A stretch of DNA of 8,076 bases, from contig JBCDGH010000041.1 of assembly GCA_038751365.1 (NCBI GenBank), forward strand, positions 1 through 8,076. Direction: 5' to 3'. The notes beneath the pieces were generated by a model that was given only the letters and a program-made list of their open reading frames with translations, made no database searches and was not told the origin of the DNA. Shown piece by piece: positions 1 to 6,666 of the stretch; the first letter of the stretch is position 1; every line of letters begins with the position of its first letter. Both the position numbers and the translations under genes were made by a program. Source of the stretch: JBCDGH01 sp038751365 (GTDB taxonomy: Bacteria; Patescibacteriota; JACMRA01).

Positions 1-166
1 ACAGAACGCTATTACCTTTGCTCTGTTTATAACCATACTAGCTAACAATATAGAATCATTCTACAAAAACGAATCTACAATAGTATTTTGGTTTCTTACT
101 CTAGTATCTGTATACCCAGTCGCTCATATATTATTCAACCTTAGAGATAAGAAGAATTTAGACTAA
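1..166 (+). CDS. Membrane protein, C-terminal fragment (5' end outside window)
   Basis: An open frame enters from the left edge (first whole codon at base 2) and runs 54 residues to a TAA at 164-166. The visible piece has a hydrophobic stretch near fragment residues 3-15, a short polar loop (NNIESFYKNE), then a longer hydrophobic helix at about residues 25-46 (starting STIVFWFLTL), and a basic tail RDKKNLD. This is the pattern of the last two helices and cytoplasmic tail of a polytopic membrane protein. The family cannot be named from so little. It is convergent with the downstream protease gene, with only 4 bp between the two stop codons, so any terminator must lie inside coding sequence. 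Confidence 0.6.
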   Translation, partial: QNAITFALFITILANNIESFYKNESTIVFWFLTLVSVYPVAHILFNLRDKKNLD

Positions 167-170
167 GGTT

Positions 171-1355
171 CTAGTAATCACCTTTTAGAGCTACTTCCAG
201 AGCATCTTCTTGAGGTGATAGCTTAATATCTGGTTCTAATCCGGTTTTGTTGATATTATTTCCATTTGGAGTTAGCCACTCGGCAACTGTCAGCTTAAGA
301 ATATTACCGTCATTTAATGTGTACAGCTTTTGCACTACTCCTTTACCAAAAGTTTTTTGTCCGATCAAGATTCCACCTTTTTGATCCCGAACTGCACCAG
401 CTACGATTTCACTCGCAGAAGCAGAATACTGATCTACCAGAACAACCACTGGATAACTTCTTAGATTAACTTCTTTTTCCAAACTTTTATCATTTTTGAC
501 ACCGCCTTTAGACTTTTCTTGTACTACTACTTCACCAGATTCCAAAAAATAGGAAGCTACAGCAATAGACTCTTTTAATAAGCCACCGGTATTACTCCTT
601 AAATCCAAAATTATCTTCTCAATATTATTGTTATCTCTGATCTGCTTAACAAGCTTCATCATTTGCGTATCTAAACCTTCTCCAAAAGAAGAAATAGTAA
701 TTATAGCCCCCTCCCCACCTGTCTGCAATGGTTTTGTATCCAGCATAATTAGCTCTGCTGCCAAGCTTTGCCTAGTAATCTGAAATGTTATAGACTCTCC
801 TTGTCGATCAAATTCTAAGTTCACTTGAGTGTCTTTAGGACCACGTATTTTTTGGGCTACTTCTACTAGAGTCAAACCAAGTATCTCCTGATCATCAACT
901 TTGAGTAGAACATCTCCATTCTCAACCCCGGCAGCCAAAGCCGGACTATTCGGCAATATTCTTTGAGCAATAATCTGCCCAGCACTTTGCCTGAAAGAAA
1001 TTCCTACACCCTCATACCTTTTGTTCAAATCATTTTGAAACTTTTCATTTTCTGCCTTTGGTAAATATTCACTAAAAGGGTCATCCAAACTAGCAACTAA
1101 ACCTTTTAATTGAGACTCAGCTATTTTCGTATCTGAGGGGTAATCACCAATATAATTATCTTCAATTAATTGTAAAATTTTAGTTTTTTCATCTACAAAG
1201 TCTGCCTGAGGATAAATTCTATTTGTTAAGCTGCTAAGTCTTTGACTAGGTAATTGCAAAATCAGAACCAAAGTAGCTAGGAAAAAAAATAGGGTACTAA
1301 ATGATAGCAAAGGAATTACAGCTCGCTGAAACTTATTATTAGATGATGAAGTCAT
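171..1355 (-). CDS. ctpA: S41 family C-terminal processing protease (PDZ domain, Ser-Lys-Gln catalytic site)
   Basis: The product is a 394-aa serine protease that cleaves exported or membrane proteins near their C termini, acting outside the cytoplasmic membrane. Residues 1-10 are polar/basic and 12-35 form one hydrophobic signal anchor. A CTP N-terminal segment follows with the family signature DDPFSEYL (91-98). The PDZ domain spans about 114-185 (YEGVGISF; SPALAAGVENGD at 137-148). The S41 core spans about 200-385 and contains LDLRSNTGG (250-258). In SASASE the central Ser313 is the predicted nucleophile, because it lies exactly 25 residues before Lys338 in FGKG, as in E. coli Prc and B. 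subtilis CtpB. Gln342, four residues on, completes the triad, so the enzyme should be active. Length is typical. The ATG at 1355 has no clear Shine-Dalgarno. It lies 49 bp after the HTTM gene stop on the same strand and is probably co-transcribed with it. The symbol is given by family; ctpB would be equally fair. Confidence 0.95.
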   Translation of the reverse strand: MTSSSNNKFQRAVIPLLSFSTLFFFLATLVLILQLPSQRLSSLTNRIYPQADFVDEKTKILQLIEDNYIGDYPSDTKIAESQLKGLVASLDDPFSEYLPKAENEKFQNDLNKRYEGVGISFRQSAGQIIAQRILPNSPALAAGVENGDVLLKVDDQEILGLTLVEVAQKIRGPKDTQVNLEFDRQGESITFQITRQSLAAELIMLDTKPLQTGGEGAIITISSFGEGLDTQMMKLVKQIRDNNNIEKIILDLRSNTGGLLKESIAVASYFLESGEVVVQEKSKGGVKNDKSLEKEVNLRSYPVVVLVDQYSASASEIVAGAVRDQKGGILIGQKTFGKGVVQKLYTLNDGNILKLTVAEWLTPNGNNINKTGLEPDIKLSPQEDALEVALKGDY

Positions 1356-1404
1356 GAAATTTAGTCAGATAAAGTAATTTAATTTAAGCAAATATCGATG
1401 GACT

Positions 1405-3228
1405 TTAGCATACAAACTGATACCTAAATCTTTCTATCTCGGGACCTCTTCCTTCCAATGAGTTTACTTGAAAATAAGTATACAGAGTTAGCTCCCGCAG
1501 CTCCTCTCCCTGCAAATCTTTGCCTTCATTCCACTCATGACATAAATATCGAGAAAATATTTCGGTGTGTACATTGTTTCGAGCTGGATAATCAATAAAA
1601 TAATTCCGCCAACCTTGACTCCAAAACCTGTCTGGAGGTTCTAATTGCCTTACAAAGCTAACCTCAGACTTAGTTTTATCTAATACATTTACTTGTGTTC
1701 CATTGACTAACTTACCAGAAACAGCTAGCCAGACACTTTCTTGGGTTGGTCTTGGAGAAAACATGCCCCAGTACTGATCCAATCTTAGATTATACATTAT
1801 TGAGGCGAGATATGGGTTGGCAAAATAATCTTTTTTAACTACATTTCCATAGTTCCAAAACAACACCAGAACCAAAGCCATTCCAGCTAGTCCTTGAGCA
1901 AAAATATTTATCAACCTACTCTTAATTGGCTTTTTAGGCTTTATAAAAAGAATAAGTTTGGAAATATGATGTCGGTTTTTAGACAAAATTTCATACTTTA
2001 TACTTGCCAGCTTATATATAGGCTTGATTTTTAGTAGTGAAGCTATCCAGCGAGTAAAAGTAGAATTTTCGAATAGTTTAATAAAAGCATCTACTTGCTC
2101 GTACCTTTGACCACTTTCATCTTCTACAATAATAGTAGTAATTTCAGTAACTCCTAGCATTTCTTTGTTACTTTGAATGGGTAACATTTGATCTGATCCT
2201 GTAGTACCTTTGAGCGCACAGACCCCGGTAGTACAGAGCTCACACTCTTGATCGTAATATATTTTCAAGGCTTTTTCACCCGTAAACAGTTTTCTTTGTA
2301 GCCAATCCCAAAATTCTGAAGGTAAAAATAAAATCAAGCCAGCGTAACAAAACAACTGAAACAAACCAGTATATAGCATCAAACTCAACATTCCATGAAT
2401 TATAATAAAAAATATTGCAAGAGATAAATATCTAAACTCCTTAGTTTTTATAGGAGATATTAGCAGTAAAGGACCTATGAGTTCGAAAAAAATATAGCCA
2501 ATAGTTACTGGTTTCAAGATTGCTGGAAAATTCAAAAGCCATTCGCCAAATGGAGTCACAATATAGCCAATACTTATAGCTAAATAAGTTGCATTAAAAC
2601 CAATTGAAAAGTCAAATAAATCACTCAGACTATGAGTAGTTGCATAGACTCCTTTCCACTCCACAGAATCTTTTAAGAACCAGTTAATTACATAAAATAG
2701 AACTACTTGTAGTAAAATTGCTAGGGTGGTTACTGAAAACCATTTCTTTGGTAATCGATTATCTTTTGCCCAAATACTATCAATAGACCAAACAGCGCCT
2801 AAAGGCAGAAAAATAGCCCAAAACAGCAAAACTCTAAATAGTTGATCACCGTAATTTAGAATCCAAGGATTGCGATTCTGCAAAGATATTAAAAAAAACC
2901 AAGATAAAAAAGTCATTAGCCTCGTTCTGTACCCCAACATTAATAATATAGCAATTACTGCCTGACTCAAAAGTAGTAATAACACTACCCACATTTGACC
3001 ACTAATAAAGTGAAAAGATAAGAAACTACTACTTGTAAGATTAATTACATCTCCTCTTGGAGCAATTCCAAAATCGCTAAAAAAAGCATATATAAACTGA
3101 AATCTGGGAATTAAGTACAAGCAAATGATTAGACCCATAAACATTCTAAAGAAAGCTAAAGCTCTAAGATCAATACTAAAGACGTCCTTAAACTTTCTAA
3201 TTACTTGAGAGAGGGTTTTTTGAGGCAT
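1405..3228 (-). CDS. HTTM-domain membrane protein fused to a DCC (DUF393) thiol-disulfide domain
   Basis: The protein is 607 aa from the ATG at 3228. The frame also allows a TTG start at 3255 (616 aa), but the extra nine residues precede the usual family beginning 'IDLRALAFFRM', so ATG is preferred. Residues about 20-310 form a polytopic HTTM domain (vitamin-K-dependent gamma-carboxylase-like membrane fold) with many helices and the characteristic early LRALAFFR and YAFFSDFGIAPRGD segments. At about 319-395 is a DCC-family domain with the DxxCxxC motif in YYDQECELC (Cys329 and Cys332), suggesting thiol-disulfide chemistry. A further hydrophobic helix at about 446-460 is followed by LRLDQYWGMFSPRP, typical of the C-terminal region of HTTM-DCC proteins. 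The true reaction is unknown for bacterial members, and carboxylase activity should not be assumed. It is the first gene of a probable two-gene unit with the protease. The IS ends 65 bp upstream and its transposase is transcribed in the same direction. Confidence 0.88.
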   Translation of the reverse strand: MPQKTLSQVIRKFKDVFSIDLRALAFFRMFMGLIICLYLIPRFQFIYAFFSDFGIAPRGDVINLTSSSFLSFHFISGQMWVVLLLLLSQAVIAILLMLGYRTRLMTFLSWFFLISLQNRNPWILNYGDQLFRVLLFWAIFLPLGAVWSIDSIWAKDNRLPKKWFSVTTLAILLQVVLFYVINWFLKDSVEWKGVYATTHSLSDLFDFSIGFNATYLAISIGYIVTPFGEWLLNFPAILKPVTIGYIFFELIGPLLLISPIKTKEFRYLSLAIFFIIIHGMLSLMLYTGLFQLFCYAGLILFLPSEFWDWLQRKLFTGEKALKIYYDQECELCTTGVCALKGTTGSDQMLPIQSNKEMLGVTEITTIIVEDESGQRYEQVDAFIKLFENSTFTRWIASLLKIKPIYKLASIKYEILSKNRHHISKLILFIKPKKPIKSRLINIFAQGLAGMALVLVLFWNYGNVVKKDYFANPYLASIMYNLRLDQYWGMFSPRPTQESVWLAVSGKLVNGTQVNVLDKTKSEVSFVRQLEPPDRFWSQGWRNYFIDYPARNNVHTEIFSRYLCHEWNEGKDLQGEELRELTLYTYFQVNSLEGRGPEIERFRYQFVC

Positions 3229-3293
3229 AAATATTAGCAAAAGACACAAAAACAAATTTGCACACTGTAGACAAGTGTTTAAACTAAACTACG

Positions 3294-3313
3294 AGAACCT
3301 GTCCCTAAATTAA
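3294..3313 (+). repeat. IS left terminal inverted repeat (20 bp)
   Basis: The sequence starts AGAACCTGTCCC and continues to TTAA. It is the exact reverse complement of bases 4232-4251. The transposase TAA stop (complement of 3310-3312) lies inside this repeat, so the coding sequence runs right into the transposase-binding end. Confidence 0.95.
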
Positions 3314-4188
3314 TTACTCATTCTTCTGATCAGTAAAGTAATAACTCTAAGTTTGACAAACCCTAGGTAGGAATTAAGTTTTCTATCATAAATCATAACT
3401 AACCTTCTAGCCTTTTCTAGATGAGCAAAGAATTGTTCTACTATCCATCTCCATGGTGAAATTATTCTCTTAAGCTGCTTTTGCTTATTGTTTTCAATTA
3501 ACTCGTCCTCAGGTAATTGTAATTTCCTCATTTTGTTCCTATTTCTTCTAAGCGATACTAAATGTAGATTAAATCTTCTATATACTTCTTTTTTAAGTGG
3601 ATCAGAGTCAAAATACCTATCTCCAATCACTATCATTGAGTTTGGTTTGATTGCTGAGTAAACTGTTCCTTCAAGAGCTATTTTAACTCCTTTATGCTCA
3701 GATTGATTAGCTTTAATTCCAGCTACTCTCCAACATCTTTTTAGTCTATCTACACAAGCACATAATTTAATTCCTCTGATCTTTTTATGACCGTCATTTC
3801 CATAGAATTTTCTCTCAAAGTATTCACTACTTCTAATAGACTTAGAATCAATAATTAACATAACCTCGGGAGCTCTGATACTTTGTATATTTTGCTTTGA
3901 TAAATTCTTAGCCAGAGCTTTATTTAGATTACAGATAATAGCTTCTAACTTAAAGCCAATTACTAATGATCTAAAATATTTATGAACTATTCTAAAAGGA
4001 GGATATGACTTAGGTAAGTTTCTCCACTGAGAGCCAGAGTGTAATATATACAAACAAGCATTAAATTTAGCTAAGTTACTATATTTTTTAGGTCTACCTC
4101 TCCTAGTCTTGACTTTAGGTAAATACTTTACCACATATTTATTGAATTGTTCCTGTGTTAAATCACAAGAATAGTTTACATTATTCAT
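3310..4188 (-). CDS. IS5-family DDE transposase (full length)
   Basis: This 292-aa transposase catalyses cut-and-paste-type movement of the surrounding element by binding its inverted repeats. The N-terminal DUF4096-like DNA-binding region covers about residues 8-85 (LTQEQF; TRRGRPKKYSNLAKF; SGSQWRNLP). The RNase H-like catalytic core has Asp114 in LIIDSKSIR, Asp190 in VIGDRYFDSD and Glu251 in IVEQFFAHLEKARRL, the expected D, D and E of the IS5 family, all present in one frame with no frameshift. The length is close to full for a single-ORF IS5 member. The ATG at 4188 is preceded by the best ribosome-binding site in the window, AGGTGG, six bases upstream. That site lies in a hairpin, which could limit expression. 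Transcription heads towards the HTTM gene with no obvious terminator between. Confidence 0.94.
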   Translation of the reverse strand: MNNVNYSCDLTQEQFNKYVVKYLPKVKTRRGRPKKYSNLAKFNACLYILHSGSQWRNLPKSYPPFRIVHKYFRSLVIGFKLEAIICNLNKALAKNLSKQNIQSIRAPEVMLIIDSKSIRSSEYFERKFYGNDGHKKIRGIKLCACVDRLKRCWRVAGIKANQSEHKGVKIALEGTVYSAIKPNSMIVIGDRYFDSDPLKKEVYRRFNLHLVSLRRNRNKMRKLQLPEDELIENNKQKQLKRIISPWRWIVEQFFAHLEKARRLVMIYDRKLNSYLGFVKLRVITLLIRRMSN

Positions 4189-4210
4189 AGATCACCACCT
4201 AATCGGTGGT
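4189..4210 (-). promoter_or_regulatory. Transposase ribosome-binding site inside a stem-loop
   Basis: On the transcribed strand, ACCACC (complement of 4205-4210), a 5-nt loop GATTA and GGTGGT (complement of 4194-4199) form a perfect 6-bp stem. The 3' arm overlaps the Shine-Dalgarno AGGTGG, which ends six bases before the ATG. The folded RNA would hide the site. The complementarity is read directly; a role in damping translation of the transposase is inferred by analogy with IS10 and IS50, where RNAs reading in from outside the element fold over the start region. Confidence 0.5.
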
Positions 4211-4220
4211 TTTCTTTATT
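4194..4220 (+). terminator. Possible rho-independent terminator on the + strand
   Basis: The same dyad, read rightward, is ACCACC, loop TAATC, GGTGGT, followed at once by the T-rich run TTTTCTTTATT. The stem is short (6 bp, four G:C pairs), so it would be a modest terminator at best. It would stop antisense RNA crossing the transposase before it left the IS and entered the downstream operon. Confidence 0.3.
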
Positions 4221-4231
4221 ATCAAGGTATT

Positions 4232-4251
4232 TTAATTTAGGGACAGGTTCT
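4232..4251 (-). repeat. IS right terminal inverted repeat (20 bp)
   Basis: This is the exact reverse complement of 3294-3313; the + strand ends GGGACAGGTTCT. The match breaks at the inner base 4231 and at the outer base 4252. It lies 43 bp upstream of the transposase start and 9 bp from the -35 box of the flanking operon promoter. Confidence 0.95.
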
Positions 4252-4260
4252 AGCCTAAGT

Positions 4261-4289
4261 TTGCCAAAATTTCAAAAGTATTTTAGTAT
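4261..4289 (+). promoter_or_regulatory. Candidate sigma-70-type promoter for the surface-protein operon
   Basis: TTGCCA at 4261-4266 matches the -35 consensus in 5 of 6 positions. After an exact 17-bp spacer comes TAGTAT at 4284-4289, which keeps the key first TA and final T of the -10 box (4 of 6). A start near 4296 would give a leader of about 20 nt before the ATG at 4316. It begins only 10 bp outside the IS, so the insertion spared it. It is judged by eye, and such matches are frequent in AT-rich DNA. Confidence 0.45.
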
Positions 4290-4315
4290 CATCCAGTAAT
4301 TTTAAACCTGTATAG

Positions 4316-5473
4316 ATGCGTGCTTTTTTGGTTTTTTTGAAAAAAATTACTCCCAGGTTGATTAGTGTTTTACTTTCGCTTACTCTACTATTTAGTCTGC
4401 TTCAAACGATAAATGTAAGGTCGCAAACAGCAGATGGAGTGGGTGGATTTAGTGGTTGTGACTTTAGTAGTGTTCAAAATAATCCTCAAGGAGGGTCAGA
4501 ACTTTTCGAGGCTTGTATTCGACAGGTTATAACTTTTTTGTTTGTAATTGGTTTGTTTCTTATTGTTTTTCGTATCGGTATTTCAGCTTTTAACAGTATG
4601 AACCCTGGTGCTAGTGGCGACGCTATCAAAGACTCAGTAGGTGCAATTAGAGATATAATGATTGGCCTCCTATTAATTATAGCGCCTTCGATTATTTTAG
4701 CAACTATTAACCCGGCAGCCTTAAGTCTTAATTTCCTAGATTTAGGCAACTTAACTAGTGATATTGGTAGTGGAGGCAATGGCGACCAAAATAGTACAGA
4801 TGGGAGTAGAAATAGCAACGGAAGTAATGGTAACAATAGCCAGAGAGGAGGTAATAATAGTAATAACGGTGGGGGCAGGTCTCAAACTGAAGGTAACGCT
4901 TCGACTAACTCTGATAACAACGTCAATACATCAATAACCCCAGGTCAAAGAGACGAAAATGGTAATATACTCCCAAACGAAATAAATAGCCCAGCAGACT
5001 TAAATGCTGCCTTGGAATTCTATATCGCCAATCCTACTACCCCAGAAGCTACAAACACAATCTCCGACTTTCTTAGTAAAGGTCAGTCCTGCAATCTAGG
5101 TTTTATTTTGAGCGATGAGTTTTCTGTTTGTAACGATATTGATGAGTCATACTCTCCTATACTGAGCGAGGTTTCGGAAAAGTTTGGAACCAATCCGCCG
5201 TTAGAACAACCAACAAACTACAACGGTATCGTGAGAGCTACAACTGATGTACAGACTATTTCCAGCGCCAAAGATGGAGAAGATCAAATCCTAGTCATCA
5301 AGTACACTCCAAGATATAGCGACTTTGGTCAGACTTACACCTATGAATCAACTATAAAGATCAGCGGCTGCCCTGTAGACGAAAAAATTACTATCCCAGG
5401 CAACATACTTAACTATGGCGAACTAATTACTACCGAGGATAGCTGTAATATAAAAATAATTTCTACTAACTGA
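4316..5473 (+). CDS. VirB2/TrbC-like pilin-type membrane protein with Asn/Gly/Ser linker and C-terminal ectodomain
   Basis: The protein is 385 aa. Residues 1-36 form a basic, then hydrophobic signal segment (KKITPRLISVLLSLTLL). Two helices follow at about 69-92 (RQVITFLFVIGLFLIVFRIG) and 113-135 (ending PSIILATINP), separated by a short loop, with the second followed by SLNFLDLG. This two-helix core with 'TINP' resembles VirB2/TrbC-family proteins common in Patescibacteria. Residues 150-210 are a low-complexity linker of Asn, Gly and Ser. Residues 220-385 form a soluble domain I do not recognise, with Cys259, Cys272, Cys352 and Cys377; Cys48 and Cys67 lie before the first core helix. Canonical VirB2 pilins are only about 100-120 aa, so the added domain is unusual. 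The ATG lacks a Shine-Dalgarno; a TTG at 4337 would also give a good signal peptide. It is the first gene of an operon, with the next start 18 bp after its stop. It ends in three tandem stops, TGA TAA TAA. A secretion role is inference. Confidence 0.75.
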   Translation: MRAFLVFLKKITPRLISVLLSLTLLFSLLQTINVRSQTADGVGGFSGCDFSSVQNNPQGGSELFEACIRQVITFLFVIGLFLIVFRIGISAFNSMNPGASGDAIKDSVGAIRDIMIGLLLIIAPSIILATINPAALSLNFLDLGNLTSDIGSGGNGDQNSTDGSRNSNGSNGNNSQRGGNNSNNGGGRSQTEGNASTNSDNNVNTSITPGQRDENGNILPNEINSPADLNAALEFYIANPTTPEATNTISDFLSKGQSCNLGFILSDEFSVCNDIDESYSPILSEVSEKFGTNPPLEQPTNYNGIVRATTDVQTISSAKDGEDQILVIKYTPRYSDFGQTYTYESTIKISGCPVDEKITIPGNILNYGELITTEDSCNIKIISTN

Positions 5474-5491
5474 TAATAATTCACTTTAAAT

Positions 5492-6664
5492 ATGTTAGAA
5501 AGAATTCGATATTGGTTAAGTTCTAGCTCAACAGACAAAAAAAAGGTAATTTTTTGGATTGTAATCGCATTAGTTATTTTTTTGGTTGTAGTTATAGCGG
5601 CTTTTAACACGTTTAGTGATCAATCTTCACAGGTACCGGATATAGATAATAATAGGTTTGAGCCCGAGGTCACCTTAAGTAACTTCGAATCAGCTACCAA
5701 TCTGGAACAAGTAAGCAATGCTGAAGTTGGGCTAGCTAGGCAAGTTTTCTTTATACCTGGAGGTAAGATTGGGTTTTTTAACAGAAACTTTAAACTCAAT
5801 ATTGACAATCAGGAAGTAGCACTGAGCCCTAGCTTTTTTCCTAACCAAGTATACTCTTCACCTAGTGGCATCATAATTAATTCTGACACATTTTCTACAT
5901 TCTATCTCAATACAGGTGAGTTCCAAAACTTTACTAGCGATATTCAACAAATCACCCCCTATCAAATCCCTGACGACTTAGGTATTGATACAATTCCAGG
6001 ATATTTATTTCTGAGAAAAGATCAAAATACTTATACAGTTCAACAATCAACTTCAAATGATTTAGAGCAAAGCTTAAAAACTGTTGCTACATTTAATCTA
6101 CCTAAAGGCTTTACTGACGTAGAGCTAAAAATTATTAGCAACCAAATATATATCGTGATGTACGGATATTCTAACGAAGGTACTAATATTAGATTAGCTA
6201 AGCTAGACGGTGCATCAATACAGCAAGTTCAATCTTTGAGCAGTGTTCAGTCAATAATTTTTGGACCTGATAAAGTACTTTACACAATACCATCAGATAA
6301 CTTGCCTGAGCTAACAAATTATGAAAGTGCGGTTATAGATTTTTCTAAAAACTCTGAAGGTGATATCTCTCGTCTGAATGTAACTACAACACTTGTACAA
6401 AATAATATTCTTGGTAGTTTATTAGCTCGTAGATGCAATTTTGATAATTTCAACAACCTATTTTGTTTAGTGAAGCAGCAAAAAACAAACTCTGATAATT
6501 TTCGTTTTAAAGACAGTTTAGTGAAAATAGACTTAACTAAAAACCAGCTTTCTTACCCAGCTGCAGGACTGGTATTCTCGGCTTCAAATATATTAGTATC
6601 AAATAACGGTACGCTCTATATCGTAGGACAAGAAAATAACATATTATATAGAGTTAAAACTTGA
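5492..6664 (+). CDS. Bitopic membrane protein with large beta-rich extracellular domain, function unknown
   Basis: The protein is 390 aa. A short cytoplasmic N terminus ends in DKKK (15-18). One strong helix spans about 19-38 (VIFWIVIALVIFLVVVIAAF), and about 350 residues lie outside the cell. No family is recognised with confidence. The exterior is rich in short hydrophobic strands separated by polar turns that recur at intervals (GKIGFFNRNFKL; GYLFLRKDQNTYTV; NQIYIVMYGY; DKVLYTIPSD; SLVKIDLTKNQL; NGTLYIVGQENNILYRV), suggesting a beta-propeller-like fold. Two cysteines, Cys315 and Cys325, flank NFDNFNNLF and could form a disulfide. The ATG at 5492 is 18 bp after the pilin-like gene. Its TGA stop is 2 bp before the ATG of the lipoprotein gene, so the three genes are probably co-transcribed and translationally coupled. 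It has no Shine-Dalgarno. A role as an accessory of the same surface assembly is inferred from context only. Confidence 0.7.
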   Translation: MLERIRYWLSSSSTDKKKVIFWIVIALVIFLVVVIAAFNTFSDQSSQVPDIDNNRFEPEVTLSNFESATNLEQVSNAEVGLARQVFFIPGGKIGFFNRNFKLNIDNQEVALSPSFFPNQVYSSPSGIIINSDTFSTFYLNTGEFQNFTSDIQQITPYQIPDDLGIDTIPGYLFLRKDQNTYTVQQSTSNDLEQSLKTVATFNLPKGFTDVELKIISNQIYIVMYGYSNEGTNIRLAKLDGASIQQVQSLSSVQSIIFGPDKVLYTIPSDNLPELTNYESAVIDFSKNSEGDISRLNVTTTLVQNNILGSLLARRCNFDNFNNLFCLVKQQKTNSDNFRFKDSLVKIDLTKNQLSYPAAGLVFSASNILVSNNGTLYIVGQENNILYRVKT

Positions 6665-6666
6665 TT

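Larger units (their letters stand above)
3294..4251 (-). mobile_element. IS5-family insertion sequence, complete (958 bp)
   Basis: The element is bounded by perfect 20-bp inverted repeats and carries one intact transposase gene, so it looks complete and potentially active. The DUF4096-type N-terminal domain and spaced DDE residues of the transposase place it in the IS5 family; the subgroup cannot be settled by eye. No exact target duplication flanks the repeats: ACG on the left and AGC on the right lie directly outside. If the ends extend two bases further out (3292 and 4253), the flanking tetranucleotides are ACTA and CCTA, three of four identical, which could be a decayed duplication. The element sits in what was a short divergent intergenic region. 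The host genes on each side look intact. Confidence 0.9.

Noticed and set aside
3262..3278. Small dyad ACACT-N7-AGTGT upstream of the HTTM gene as an operator or terminator
   Set aside because: The stem is only 5 bp with no T-run directly after it, and no promoter can be set beside it; chance is likely in such DNA.
4486..4836. 116-aa leftward open frame opposite the pilin-like gene
   Set aside because: It is the antisense shadow of the signal, helix and linker region; its Leu/Pro/Ile-rich composition is what the complement of that sequence gives, and it has no start signal or family match.
4750..4950. AAT/AGT/GGT-rich stretch as a DNA tandem repeat or CRISPR-like array
   Set aside because: There is no fixed repeat unit or spacer; it is irregular low-complexity coding for the Asn/Gly/Ser linker.
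5413..5610. 65-aa leftward open frame across the junction of the first two operon genes
   Set aside because: It overlaps two real genes on the other strand and looks like the complement of the transmembrane segment coding sequence.
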